Shown: positions 1-8,309 of the stretch, piece after piece
Layout of the letters: each line of letters begins with the position of its first letter
How positions within the stretch are numbered: position 1 is the stretch's first letter
Assembly: GCF_900143535.1 (NCBI RefSeq)
Contig: NZ_FRFA01000018.1
Location: 1 to 64,000, forward strand
Direction of reading: 5' to 3'
From: Tateyamaria sp. Alg231-49
Lineage (GTDB): Bacteria > Pseudomonadota > Alphaproteobacteria > Rhodobacterales > Rhodobacteraceae
DNA: 64,000 nucleotides
Position numbers and translations under genes: made by a program
Notes under the pieces: generated by a model
What the model was told of the DNA's origin: nothing
Databases searched by the model: none
The model's input: only the letters and a program-made list of their open reading frames with translations

Positions 1-351
1 ATATCATCCTCAAACCCAAGGCAAGATCGAAAGGTGGCATCAGACCCTGAAGAACCGCATCCTGCTAGAAAACTACTTCTTACCGGGTGATCTCGAAGCC
101 CAGATCGAAACCTTCGTCGATCATTACAATCACCAACGCTACCATGAAAGCTTGAACAACGTCACGCCCGCCAACGTCTACTTCGGCAGGGACAAAGCCA
201 TTCTACAGGAAAGAGAAAGGATCAAACGAAAGACACTCGAAGCGCGGCGCTTGCATCACGGACAACGCGCCGCATAATGCAACCAACCAGATGAGCCAAA
301 CTCTCTCTTAGTTCAAGCCGCCATTGGTTCCAAAAACCCTGACGACGGACA
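1..351 (+). mobile_element. 3' end of an IS3-family insertion sequence
   Basis: The window opens inside an insertion sequence. The transposase reading frame ends at 277 and the AmiC-like homology of the neighbouring gene begins at 352, read on the minus strand, so the element's end is placed at 351. Read inward, that end starts TGTCCGTCGTCAGGG, and the TG...CA border is usual for IS3-type elements. The other end, and therefore the full inverted repeat and the target duplication, lies outside the window. The boundary is inferred from where the flanking gene's similarity stops and is good to within a few bases. Confidence 0.8.
2..277 (+). CDS. IS3-family transposase (OrfB, integrase core), C-terminal part only
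   Basis: Ninety-one C-terminal residues of a DDE transposase, open at the left edge of the window. The start reads HPQTQGKIERWHQTLK, which carries the glutamate of the DDE triad in the typical G-K-x-E-R-x-H-x-x-L-K context. It continues through a YNHQRYHESLNN segment and a P-A-x-V-Y-F-G motif, all characteristic of IS3-family OrfB integrase cores. The basic tail ends in a TAA at 275-277. Whether the complete element is functional cannot be judged from this fragment; no frameshift is visible in the part present. Confidence 0.9.
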   Translation, partial: YHPQTQGKIERWHQTLKNRILLENYFLPGDLEAQIETFVDHYNHQRYHESLNNVTPANVYFGRDKAILQERERIKRKTLEARRLHHGQRAA

Positions 352-576
352 CTTGTCTTCCAGGATCAGGCGCTCTGCTTCGGCGCGAAAGGCAACCGGG
401 TTGGAGCAGGTGTCCTCGCCAGAGAAAAGAAGTTCCTGTCCTAACAGCCCGCCGCTTTGATTGATCTCTTCGATTGCAAGCAAAGCGGCATTGCGTTGGT
501 GGGTTTCAACAACTGAAGTGACGCCGGTATTGGAGTAGAGAAGGCCAATCCTGACCGCCGAATTTTTGTGACCCAT
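352..576 (-). pseudogene. AmiC/UrtA-like amide-binding protein, truncated by the IS
   Basis: The N-terminal ~75 residues of a periplasmic-binding-protein-fold sensor. The start MGHKNSAVRIGLLYSNTGVT, followed by an E-x-x-x-x-N-A-A-L-L-A-I-E-E-I-N segment and GGLLGQ, matches the beginning of AmiC-type amidase regulators and urea/short-chain amide ABC-transporter binding proteins (family knowledge). Similarity stops after residues ILEDK, exactly at the inferred IS border at 351. The remaining ~300 residues of a normal ~385-residue protein are missing here. A GGGAAAAG ribosome-binding sequence precedes the ATG at 576; an upstream in-frame ATG at 600 is less likely. The 3' remainder may survive on the far side of the IS, outside the window. 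Confidence 0.75.
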
Positions 577-1186
577 GGTCTTTTCCCGTAAAGAATTCAT
601 CCACCATTAGCACCAGAGGGCGTGACAGCGTGCCGCGCATTCTGTTTCGACGCTGCATGATCCGACAGCAAGCTTGAACTCTCCAACGCAATTTAAGTGG
701 TCATTCCATTCTCTTGCTGGTGCTTTATTGGGCAATATTGGTTCATTCTGCCTGATGTCGCGCCGTTCGCGTTTGTGACTTCTGTCTTGGACAGAGTTTC
801 CATCTTTTGGTCTGTGTGTGTCATTGGGCTTTCGGGGCAGCCCAAGACTCATAACAAAGCGCGTTGACGGGGAGGGCCTCTGCCATGCAATCACTGCAAA
901 GACTGCCACGACTGCGGTTGAATACTCCCAAGTCAGCGCGCACACCGGGATGCTGGACCTTCTTGAGAGGCTTTGATGGCGCGCTGGGCGTGATCACGAC
1001 GGTGAAGGTGCTCGCTGGCGTAGCGGCCCTTGCGCCTGATCCGGACCCGGTATCCACCGGAGGGAAGCTTGCTTATAGTGGCCGTATCGTGTGCGCTGAG
1101 TCGTCAAGAACGGGCAAATCGGGGGATATTGGGGCGTATTCTCACTTAGAAACTTTGCCCCGCAACAGTTTGAAGATGCAAGAAAT
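577..1186. other. Intergenic, no recognisable gene
   Basis: About 600 bases between the broken AmiC-like gene and dusA. Open frames exist on both strands (for example 864-1196 plus and 607-945 minus), but none has a family resemblance, a convincing ribosome-binding site or natural-looking composition, and they overlap one another. The stretch probably holds decayed DNA next to the IS plus the dusA promoter. No tRNA or other structured RNA was recognised. Confidence 0.5.
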
Positions 1187-2188
1187 ATGCAAATAAATCA
1201 ACACGCTAAACTTTCCGTTGCCCCCATGATGGATTGGACGGACCGGCATTGTCGGTTTCTGCATCGCCAACTCAGCCGCCACGGGCTTCTTTACACAGAG
1301 ATGGTTACCGCACCTGCCTTGGTGCGAGGGGGGGCGATGCATCTGCTGGATCATCACGAGGATGAGCATCCCGTGGCCTTGCAGCTTGGGGGCTCCGACC
1401 CGGTTGAGCTGGCGCACGCTGCGCGGTTGGGCGCGCAGGCGGGCTATGATGAGATTAACCTAAATTGCGGGTGTCCTTCGGATCGCGTGCAGTCTGGCAC
1501 CTTTGGGGCGGTGTTGATGCGTGATGCGGGTGTGGTGGCGGACTGTGTGGCGGCCATGCGGACTGCTGTTGATGTTCCCGTCACCGTCAAATGCCGCATC
1601 GGCGTAGATGAACAGGACCCCGAAACCGTGCTGCCCGAGTTTCTGGCCCGCATTGTGGCTGCGGGCTGCGAGCGGGTCACGATCCATGCGCGCAAAGCGT
1701 GGTTGCAAGGTCTGAGCCCAAAAGAAAACCGGGATATTCCGCCACTGGACTACGATCTGGTCATGCGAATGAAAGGGCTGTTCCCCAATCTGCATATCTC
1801 GATCAATGGTGGGGTCGAGACGTTGGATCAGGCCCTTGATCTGCTCGAGTCCGGCCTTGACGGCGTCATGATCGGACGCGCGGCCTATCACCAACCGACC
1901 GACATTTTGGCCCAAGCCGATCGTCGGGTATTTGGCGTAGGCGAAGACAGCAGTGCCGAAGGTGCTGTGTACGCGATGCTGCCATATATTGAGGCGCACC
2001 TGAGTGCGGGTGGACGCCTGCACCAAATCACGCGCCACATGCTCGGCCTGTTTGCGGGCCGCCCCGGTGCAAGGGGCTGGCGGCGCACCTTGAGCGAAGG
2101 GGCCACGCAGCCCGGTGCTGGCCCTGAACTGGTGCTGGCCGCGCTGGCGCGGGTGACCCCACTGGAAGAGCCCGCCAAAGCCGTGTAG
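1187..2188 (+). CDS. dusA: tRNA-dihydrouridine(20/20a) synthase DusA
   Basis: FMN- and NADPH-dependent enzyme that reduces uridines 20/20a in the tRNA D-loop; cytoplasmic. The 333-residue product has the normal DusA length. It opens with SVAPMMDWTDRHCR, the FMN-barrel start of the family, then QLGGSDP and NLNCGCPSDRVQSG, where C96 is the catalytic cysteine of the N-x-G-C-P motif. HARKAWLQGLSPKENR is the DusA-specific loop, and NGGV plus GVMIGRAAY near the C-terminus are flavin-phosphate contacts. The ATG at 1187 has only a weak upstream AAGA element but begins at the expected family position. It stands alone, 32 bp upstream of the next gene. Confidence 0.95.
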   Translation: MQINQHAKLSVAPMMDWTDRHCRFLHRQLSRHGLLYTEMVTAPALVRGGAMHLLDHHEDEHPVALQLGGSDPVELAHAARLGAQAGYDEINLNCGCPSDRVQSGTFGAVLMRDAGVVADCVAAMRTAVDVPVTVKCRIGVDEQDPETVLPEFLARIVAAGCERVTIHARKAWLQGLSPKENRDIPPLDYDLVMRMKGLFPNLHISINGGVETLDQALDLLESGLDGVMIGRAAYHQPTDILAQADRRVFGVGEDSSAEGAVYAMLPYIEAHLSAGGRLHQITRHMLGLFAGRPGARGWRRTLSEGATQPGAGPELVLAALARVTPLEEPAKAV

Positions 2189-2220
2189 CAGGCGCGAACC
2201 CTTCAAAAAGAGTGCGCCTG

Positions 2221-3042
2221 ATGCCTGATATGTCCCTTGTTCTGTCGATGCTTGCGTTGTTGGCCGTGATCGGTGCCTTTGCGGGCGTGTTGGCCGGGTT
2301 GCTGGGCGTGGGTGGGGGGATCGTTCTGGTGCCGTCGTTCTTTTATGCGTTTCAGACGCTTGGTTATGATGGGCCAGGCCTGATGCAGATGTGTCTGGCC
2401 ACATCACTGGCAACAATCATCGTGACCTCTTTGCGCACGGTGCACAGTCATAACAAGAAGGGTGCCGTGGATTGGGACATCTTGCGCACATGGGCGCCCG
2501 GCATTGTAGTCGGCGCGGTGCTGGGCGTGCTGGTTGTGGCGCAGTTGCGCTCGGCCACATTGCAGGCGATTTTTGGTGTGCTTGCACTCAGCGTTGGCCT
2601 TTACATGAGCTTTGGACGCAATGACTGGCGCTTGGGCCCCGCGATGCCGACCGGGGTGACGCGCGCAGCGCTGTCACCGGTGATGGGGGTTCTGTCTGTC
2701 CTTATGGGCATCGGCGGGGGCAGCTTTGGTGTGCCGCTGATGAGCCTTTTTGGGGTGCCCATCCACCGGGCTGTAGCGACGGCGGCTGGATTTGGGGTGT
2801 TGATCGCAGTGCCTGCCGTTATCGGGTTCCTATTCGTGTCCATGTCCGCCCCTGTGCCACCTTTCACGGTCGGAGCGGTCAATCTGATTGCCTTTGCCGT
2901 CATCATCGCGATGACCCTGATTACGGCCCCTTGGGGTGTGAAGCTGGCCCATGCGATGGATCCCGGGCCGCTCAAGCGGGTGTTCGCTGTGTTTCTGGTG
3001 CTTGTCGCGCTCAACATGTTGCGCAAGGCGATCTTGGGGTGA
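2221..3042 (+). CDS. TauE/SafE-family membrane permease
   Basis: Inner-membrane protein of 273 residues with about eight hydrophobic segments and the glycine-rich G-x-L-x-G-L-L-G-V-G-G-G repeat near residues 20-35. The repeat recurs around residue 160 (MGIGGGSFGVP), the two-fold arrangement typical of the TauE/SafE family. Members export sulfite, sulfoacetate or other organosulfur anions; the substrate here is unknown. The ATG at 2221 is preferred over the in-frame GTG at 2212 because AAAAAGAG lies 8 bases upstream of it. Its TGA overlaps the GTG of the following oxygenase-like gene, so the two are probably translationally coupled. Confidence 0.9.
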   Translation: MPDMSLVLSMLALLAVIGAFAGVLAGLLGVGGGIVLVPSFFYAFQTLGYDGPGLMQMCLATSLATIIVTSLRTVHSHNKKGAVDWDILRTWAPGIVVGAVLGVLVVAQLRSATLQAIFGVLALSVGLYMSFGRNDWRLGPAMPTGVTRAALSPVMGVLSVLMGIGGGSFGVPLMSLFGVPIHRAVATAAGFGVLIAVPAVIGFLFVSMSAPVPPFTVGAVNLIAFAVIIAMTLITAPWGVKLAHAMDPGPLKRVFAVFLVLVALNMLRKAILG

Positions 3043-3785
3043 ACCTTGGGCGGGATGGATACGTTGTCTTTGACGCAGATCCACGCGTCGCGAAATGGGC
3101 GCGCGCGGCAGAGAACGTCGCAACACGCATAGCCCAGGATCCGAAAATGCGCGCGGCAAACCTGCGTCATGGCGAAACATGGTTTGTCGGCGTCGATGCG
3201 CTGCCCAACGGAACAGAAGGGCAGGTGGATGGTGTTGTGCAGGCCGGTCCGTGGCAGGGTCACGTCCCTGACGTTCCCATGCACAATGGGCAACTGTCCA
3301 TCATCTTTCCGGGTTATCCGCAACGTGATCCGGACCAGAGTGCTGCAAATCACCAATATCGTATCACCCGCGCGGCGGCGCATGTAGATGGGCTGTTGCC
3401 CGAAGGGCCTGAGAGACGCCGTTATGCGCGCGAATTTCACGCCTATATCCTTGGGCTACCTTTGAATGCGGTATCCTTGGCACCCACGGTCGTTTGGCCG
3501 GGCAGTCACGTGATCATGCAGGCTGCACTTGCCAAAGCGATTGGGACCGGCGTGATCAGCGAGGTCGACCTGACTGACGTCTACCACGCCGCGCGGCGCA
3601 CTGTGTTCGACACCTGCGACCCTGTCCCGATCGCGGCCACACCTGGGCAATCATTCCTCATTCACCGCTTTGCCTTGCACGGAACCGCGCCTTGGGACGG
3701 ACCCGTTACTGCAGGGCGCATGATCGCCTTTTTCCGCCCCGAATTCAGCGACCCCAAGGATTGGTTGGCCATAGACGCCACGTAG
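3039..3785 (+). CDS. Phytanoyl-CoA dioxygenase-like protein (putative Fe(II)/2-oxoglutarate oxygenase)
   Basis: A 248-residue soluble protein. Residues 115-117 are H-V-D, and residues 213-214 lie in F-A-L-H-G followed by R227 in GRMIAFF. This H-x-D ... H ... R pattern is the iron and 2-oxoglutarate binding set of PhyH-type dioxygenases. PhyH enzymes hydroxylate fatty acyl or small-molecule substrates; the substrate here is not predictable. The GTG at 3039 overlaps the preceding TGA (GTGA) and gives a natural N-terminus, NLGRDGYVVFD. Longer upstream readings run through the permease gene and were rejected. Overall similarity to canonical PhyH is modest, so the family call is probable and the chemistry inferred. 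Confidence 0.6.
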   Translation: MNLGRDGYVVFDADPRVAKWARAAENVATRIAQDPKMRAANLRHGETWFVGVDALPNGTEGQVDGVVQAGPWQGHVPDVPMHNGQLSIIFPGYPQRDPDQSAANHQYRITRAAAHVDGLLPEGPERRRYAREFHAYILGLPLNAVSLAPTVVWPGSHVIMQAALAKAIGTGVISEVDLTDVYHAARRTVFDTCDPVPIAATPGQSFLIHRFALHGTAPWDGPVTAGRMIAFFRPEFSDPKDWLAIDAT

Positions 3786-3850
3786 GGAGGTGTACGCCTT
3801 ACTTTGGCCCGATAATCCGGCTAGACTGCGCGCCAGCAACAGGTGCAGAT

Positions 3851-5155
3851 ATGAGCAGGTCGCATCCACAAACCGTCAAACGCCGCCGGGTGTTCTACAT
3901 TCCGGGCTATGACCCCATTCATCCCCGCCGTTACCGCGAGCTTTATCGCAAGGAAGGCAGCTCGCAGGCCGCCATCTCGGGATATGAGATCGCGTTGTCG
4001 CCGGGGGACAGCCAGCATCACTATGGCTGGAAAGTGGATGCCAAGATCGACAGCCAACCTGTGCAGGCCGATGTCAGCGTGCTGATCTGGTCAGATATCG
4101 TGCGGGACAGCATGGATACCTCGATCCCAGCAACCTATGGGCAAATGGTGCGCACGGCGTGGACCTACATCGCGTCCGGCGCGTTGCGCCGTTTGATGCG
4201 TTTGCGCAAGGGGCCAGTTATCGCCGCGCTCTACCCGGTTGGTATGTTGCTGCTTCAGCTGTTCATTGCAGTGCTCGCTGCGTGGGGGGCGATGGCGGCG
4301 ACGCGCGCGTTTTTTGAGGTCGTGATGCGCTCGGTGGTCAGCCCATTCTTGCCGCCCTTGGGAGAGGGTGGGATGTCGGCGTTCTTTGCAATCACTGTCG
4401 CCCTTGGCACGTTGCTTTGTATGGTGGCGGGCGGGGCGGCGGGATACGTTGTTCTGCGGTGGTTCAAGGCCAAGGATAGCAAGTTCTTTGCCCACTACCT
4501 GATGCACGACTACGCTTATTCCGCACAATTGCGTGGGGCCAATCCAGCCCCGCTGGAGGTGCGGATGTCAGAGTTTCAGACAGGGATCGCCCAAGCGCTG
4601 CGTGAGGATGTGGACGAGGTTTTGGTGGTCGGCCATTCCTCGGGTGCGCATCTGGCGGTATCGATCCTTGCCGATTTGATCCGAGCGGGGCGCGTCCGCG
4701 AACACGGTCCTGTTCTTTCGTTCCTGTCCTTGGGACAGGTGGTGCCAATGGTGTCGTTTCTGCCCGAAGCACACCGCCTGCGGGCTGATTTGCAATATCT
4801 TTCGATGCGCGACGAACTGACATGGGTAGACGTGACAGCCCCCGGGGACGGATGCGCTTTTGCGCTATGTGATCCTGTCGCTGTGTCCGGCGTGGCGCCA
4901 GAGCCAAAACGCTGGCCGCTGGTCTTTTCGGCGCAATTTACCAAAAGCCTCAGCCCTGAACGTTGGGCAGAACTGCGGTGGCGTTTTTTCCGGCTGCATT
5001 TCCAGTACTTGTGCGCTTTTGATCGTCCATTGGATTATGACTACTTCCAGATCACCGCCGGCCCTACGACGCTGGGTGCACGCTATGCGGATCGCCCGCC
5101 GTCTAAATCCCGCATCGACGTTCCCGTGTCCAAGTACACCTCGATCGCCGCATGA
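3851..5155 (+). CDS. Membrane-anchored alpha/beta-hydrolase-like protein
   Basis: A 434-residue protein of unknown function. The N-terminus (RRVFYIPGYDP) resembles the first strand and oxyanion loop of alpha/beta-hydrolases. Residues ~122-150 and ~176-204 are two hydrophobic membrane spans, and residues 258-267 read LVVGHSSGAH, a G-x-S-x-G nucleophile elbow with S263 as the likely nucleophile. Inserting two transmembrane helices between the first strand and the nucleophile is unusual. The ATG at 3851 is chosen because the reading upstream of it overlaps the previous gene; its ribosome-binding site is weak. Its TGA overlaps the P450 start codon (ATGA), which ties the two proteins together. Possible roles are lipid esterase or acyltransferase. 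Confidence 0.7.
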   Translation: MSRSHPQTVKRRRVFYIPGYDPIHPRRYRELYRKEGSSQAAISGYEIALSPGDSQHHYGWKVDAKIDSQPVQADVSVLIWSDIVRDSMDTSIPATYGQMVRTAWTYIASGALRRLMRLRKGPVIAALYPVGMLLLQLFIAVLAAWGAMAATRAFFEVVMRSVVSPFLPPLGEGGMSAFFAITVALGTLLCMVAGGAAGYVVLRWFKAKDSKFFAHYLMHDYAYSAQLRGANPAPLEVRMSEFQTGIAQALREDVDEVLVVGHSSGAHLAVSILADLIRAGRVREHGPVLSFLSLGQVVPMVSFLPEAHRLRADLQYLSMRDELTWVDVTAPGDGCAFALCDPVAVSGVAPEPKRWPLVFSAQFTKSLSPERWAELRWRFFRLHFQYLCAFDRPLDYDYFQITAGPTTLGARYADRPPSKSRIDVPVSKYTSIAA

Positions 5156-6498
5156 GCCCACCCAAACCGCCCAGCCGCCCGGACCACGTATCGCTGTGGC
5201 GTTATATGCAACTGTTTCGCGCCGACATTCTGTCTGCGCAACCTGCACGGCTTTATCGCGCACGGATGGCCGAATTCCGCACGCCGTTTTTTCGCAGTTT
5301 TCTGATGAACCAACCCGATCTGGTCAAAACGGTGCTGAAGGACCGGCCTGATGACTTCCCGAAATCAGACCGCATTGGCGAGGGGTTGCGGCCCTTGCTT
5401 GGCAATTCCGTGTTTCTAACAAACGGTGATGTTTGGAAGCGCCAACGCCGCATTATCGACCCTGCCTTTGAAGGTGGGCGTCTGCGCGAGACGTTTCCTG
5501 CCATCTGGAATGCGTCCGAAGCTGCGGCAGGTCGGCTGCAAGAGGGCGTAAGTGAAATCGAAGCACAAACCAGCCATGCGGCGGCGGATGTGATTTTTCG
5601 TACCCTCTTTTCGATCCCGATTGAAAATGAATTGGCGGCCGCGGTGTTTGAAGAATTCCGCACCTATCAGCGCAGTCAGCCGATCCTTAACCTTGCGGCA
5701 TTTGTGCCCTTGCCACGCTGGATGCCACGCCTGTTCCGTGGCGACACCCGCGCAAGTGCTGCCCGCATCCGGGCGCTGATCACACAGTTGGTGGTGCAGC
5801 GCGCAGATGAAATAGCTTTGGGCACAGCGCCGCAGGATCTGGCGACCAAGATCATGACCACTGCCGACCCGGTCACAGGCGAGACGTTCTCGCCCGAAGA
5901 AATGGTGGATCAGGTTGCCATCTTCTTCCTCGCCGGGCACGAAACCAGCGCCTCGGCTTTGGCTTGGGCCCTATACCTGATGGCGCTTTATCCCGACTGG
6001 CAAGACAAGGTGGCCGCTGAGGCGCAGGCACTTGAAATCTGCGATTTTTCGGTCATGTCCAAGCTGCCCATCACGCGCGATGTTTTCCGCGAAACTCTGC
6101 GCCTCTATCCTCCGGTTCCGATGATGGTGCGGCAGGCCACACAAACCGAACAATTCCGCGACCGATCAGCCCCACGCGGCAGCCAGTTGGTGATCAGCCC
6201 TTGGCACCTGCACCGTCACGAACGGCTGTGGGAGCGCCCGGACGATTTCGATCCCGCTCGGTGGCATACTGAGAACGGCAAGTCCTGTCAGCGCGACGCC
6301 TATATCCCGTTTTCGGCAGGCGCGCGGGTGTGCACCGGCGCTGGTTTTGCGATGGTGGAAGGTGTTTTGATTCTCGCCCGTCTGCTGCGCGATTTTGAAG
6401 TTGAAACAGTGCCAAACCGCGATCCTGTGCCCGTTGCCCACCTCACAGTGCGCGCGCGGGACGGGATATGGCTGAATTTGCGCAAACGGCAGCGCTAA
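5152..6498 (+). CDS. Cytochrome P450
   Basis: Heme-thiolate monooxygenase, 448 residues, full length. Visible motifs in order are the I-helix A-G-H-E-T-S-A-S (oxygen activation), the K-helix E-T-L-R-L-Y-P-P (ExxR) and the heme loop FSAGARVCTGAGF with C394 as axial ligand. No reductase or ferredoxin domain is fused and no ferredoxin gene is adjacent, so electrons must come from elsewhere. The first codon overlaps the stop of the upstream membrane hydrolase by four bases. The E-T-L-R-L-Y-P-P and A-G-H-E-T pattern is typical of fatty acid- or alkane-type hydroxylases more than of small terpene P450s; that is a tendency, not proof. Confidence 0.93.
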   Translation: MSPPKPPSRPDHVSLWRYMQLFRADILSAQPARLYRARMAEFRTPFFRSFLMNQPDLVKTVLKDRPDDFPKSDRIGEGLRPLLGNSVFLTNGDVWKRQRRIIDPAFEGGRLRETFPAIWNASEAAAGRLQEGVSEIEAQTSHAAADVIFRTLFSIPIENELAAAVFEEFRTYQRSQPILNLAAFVPLPRWMPRLFRGDTRASAARIRALITQLVVQRADEIALGTAPQDLATKIMTTADPVTGETFSPEEMVDQVAIFFLAGHETSASALAWALYLMALYPDWQDKVAAEAQALEICDFSVMSKLPITRDVFRETLRLYPPVPMMVRQATQTEQFRDRSAPRGSQLVISPWHLHRHERLWERPDDFDPARWHTENGKSCQRDAYIPFSAGARVCTGAGFAMVEGVLILARLLRDFEVETVPNRDPVPVAHLTVRARDGIWLNLRKRQR

Positions 6499-6552
6499 CA
6501 TGACCGACGTGGGATTAACCCAAGCGTTTTAATGAGTTAGGAGTATGGCGAC

Positions 6553-7470
6553 ATGTACCAGACCCCGGAGAGACAGATGCCCGATTTTGCAAAGATGCGC
6601 GACCAGATGGAACACGGGGCGGGTTTTATTGCGGCGCTTGATCAGTCGGGCGGCTCCACGCCCAAAGCGCTCGCCCTCTATGGCGTCGATGCCAGCGCTT
6701 ATGACGGCGAAGAGGCGATGTTTGCCGAAATCCAGAAGATGCGGGCACGGATCATGACAGCATCTGATTTCAACAGCGCCAAGGTGATTGGTGCGATCCT
6801 TTTTGAAAAGACGCTGAACGAGGCGGTTTCGGGTCAGCCTGTGCCCAGTTATCTGTGGGAAAACCGCGGCGTTGTCCCTTTCCTAAAAATCGACAAGGGC
6901 CTGCAAGACGAAGCGGACGATGTGCAACTTCTCAAGCCCATTCCGGGACTGTCCGAGACATTGGCAGCCGCCAAGGAAATGGGTGTGTACGGTACCAAGG
7001 AACGCTCGGTTATCAACGCGGCCAATGCGGATGGAATCAAGGCCATTGTGGCCAACCAGATGGACGTCGCGCACGAAGTGATCAATGCAGGCATGGTTCC
7101 GATCATCGAACCCGAGGTGAACATCCATTCGACCACCAAAGGTGAGGCCGAGGCCATGTTGGCCGATGCGTTGATGGCACAGATCGAGACGCTGGGTGAG
7201 GGGCAGGATGTGATGCTGAAACTGACTTTGCCAGATGTGCCGGGGCTTTATGATGCATTGGCGGATCACCCGCGTGTCCTGAGGGTTGTGGCGTTGTCCG
7301 GTGGGTATTCGACAGCCGATGCCAGCGCGCGACTGGCCAAGAACCACAAGATGATCGCCAGCTTTAGCCGCGCCCTGACCGAAGGGTTGCAGCGCGATAT
7401 GTCGGACTCAGACTTCGAAGCAGCACTTGGCAGCAACATCTCCACCATCCACTCCGCGTCCATCGCATAA
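6553..7470 (+). CDS. Class I fructose-bisphosphate aldolase
   Basis: Schiff-base aldolase interconverting fructose 1,6-bisphosphate with dihydroxyacetone phosphate and glyceraldehyde 3-phosphate. Diagnostic stretches are GFIAALDQSGGSTPKAL, VVPFLKIDKGL, PIIEPEVNI, MLKLTLP (with the active-site lysine) and VALSGGYS, as in the bacterial class I enzymes of staphylococci. Length is 305 residues from the ATG at 6553, which has AGGAG nine bases upstream. An ATG at 6580, preceded by GGAGAG, gives a 296-residue product whose N-terminus matches the family equally well. It ends convergent to the DUF1289 gene. Confidence 0.93.
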   Translation: MYQTPERQMPDFAKMRDQMEHGAGFIAALDQSGGSTPKALALYGVDASAYDGEEAMFAEIQKMRARIMTASDFNSAKVIGAILFEKTLNEAVSGQPVPSYLWENRGVVPFLKIDKGLQDEADDVQLLKPIPGLSETLAAAKEMGVYGTKERSVINAANADGIKAIVANQMDVAHEVINAGMVPIIEPEVNIHSTTKGEAEAMLADALMAQIETLGEGQDVMLKLTLPDVPGLYDALADHPRVLRVVALSGGYSTADASARLAKNHKMIASFSRALTEGLQRDMSDSDFEAALGSNISTIHSASIA

Positions 7471-7495
7471 ACGAGCGTTGGCGCGAATTCCGGCC

Positions 7496-7514
7496 GGACA
7501 TCGACGCGATGTCC
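7496..7514. terminator. Hairpin between convergent genes
   Basis: Perfect 8-bp inverted repeat GGACATCG / CGATGTCC around a 3-base loop, located between the aldolase stop and the convergent DUF1289 gene. No T-run follows on either strand, so it may only be a weak or Rho-assisted end. Confidence 0.35.
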
Positions 7515-7572
7515 TGGCATGTTGCGCCGCTATCAGAGCCAGAAAATAACTGCAGACCTTGTCGGCCTCAGC

Positions 7573-7836
7573 CTACCGTTTCAGCCGTGCATTGCGCCCG
7601 CCGCGGCGGGTCGTTGGCGCGGCCTGCCTGTTTGGCAACTCGGCCATGATGCTGCGGCGCTCGTCAGCGCTCATCCGGCTCCACGCCCCAATTTCATCGA
7701 TCGAACGGGCGCATCCAGCACATAACCGCGTCTCGGGATGGATGACGCAGATCTGCACGCAAGGGCTTTCGATCTCGTCACGCGTCCAGATGGGGATGTC
7801 GCGCGCCGAACGCGCGGTTTGATCGCCGTTGCTCAT
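7573..7836 (-). CDS. DUF1289-family small protein
   Basis: Eighty-seven residues with the DUF1289 core SPCVQICVIHPETRLCAGCAR and a following W-S-x-M-S-x-x-E-R motif. The four cysteines C-x-x-x-C and C-x-x-C suggest a metal or iron-sulfur site (inference). The basic tail NRQAAPTTRRGG is unstructured. Its start codon overlaps the stop of ruvX (ATGA), the conserved arrangement in this order. Biochemical function is unknown. Confidence 0.88.
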   Translation of the reverse strand: MSNGDQTARSARDIPIWTRDEIESPCVQICVIHPETRLCAGCARSIDEIGAWSRMSADERRSIMAELPNRQAAPTTRRGGRNARLKR

Positions 7837-8309
7837 GCTTGCCTCTTGATCGCTGCCAGCCGATCCAGCAGCCCCTGCAGGATATAGCCTGCCGCCACAT
7901 GATCGATAACCTCTGCGCGACGTTTGCGTGTCGTATCCGCCTCCAGCAGTGCCTTTTCGGCCGCAACGGTGCTCAGGCGTTCATCCCAGAACGTGATCGG
8001 CCCGTCCCATAACTGGCTCAGATTGCGGGCAAAGGCGCGTGTGGACTGGCAGCGGGGGCCTTCGGACCCGTCCATGTTGCGTGGTAGTCCGAGCACCAGG
8101 CCACCCACATTACGTCCAGCGATCAGTTCCTGAAGCCGCGCCGCGTCCAGTCCGAATTTGCGCCGCCGGACGGTTTCAAGCGGGGTCGCTATGGACAAGA
8201 AGGTATCAGACACCGCCACCCCAATGGTCTTGTCGCCTAAATCCAAGCCCATCAGCGCACGCATGTCAGGCAGTGCAGCGGCAAATTCGTGAACGTCATC
8301 AAAGATCAT
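7833..8309 (-). CDS. ruvX: RuvX/YqgF putative pre-16S rRNA nuclease
   Basis: RNase H-fold nuclease of 158 residues, implicated in 5' maturation of 16S rRNA and historically named a Holliday-junction resolvase. The acidic active-site set is visible: the first Asp in GLDLGDKTIGVAVSD, the Glu in W-D-E-R-L-S-T and the late Asp in VIDHVAAGYILQ. VLGLPRNMDGSEG is the family substrate loop. The gene sits between ccmI and the DUF1289 gene with four-base overlaps at both ends, so the three genes are probably co-translated. Confidence 0.93.
   Translation of the reverse strand: MIFDDVHEFAAALPDMRALMGLDLGDKTIGVAVSDTFLSIATPLETVRRRKFGLDAARLQELIAGRNVGGLVLGLPRNMDGSEGPRCQSTRAFARNLSQLWDGPITFWDERLSTVAAEKALLEADTTRKRRAEVIDHVAAGYILQGLLDRLAAIKRQA

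Noticed and set aside
607-945. Minus-strand open frame of 112 codons beside the broken AmiC-like gene
   Set aside because: No ribosome-binding site or family resemblance, irregular composition, and it overlaps other equally poor frames.
864-1196. Plus-strand 110-codon frame upstream of dusA
   Set aside because: It overlaps the dusA start in another frame and shows no recognisable motif.
1460-2416. Long minus-strand frame of 318 codons over dusA
   Set aside because: A shadow of the dusA codon bias; dusA has full family motifs on the plus strand.
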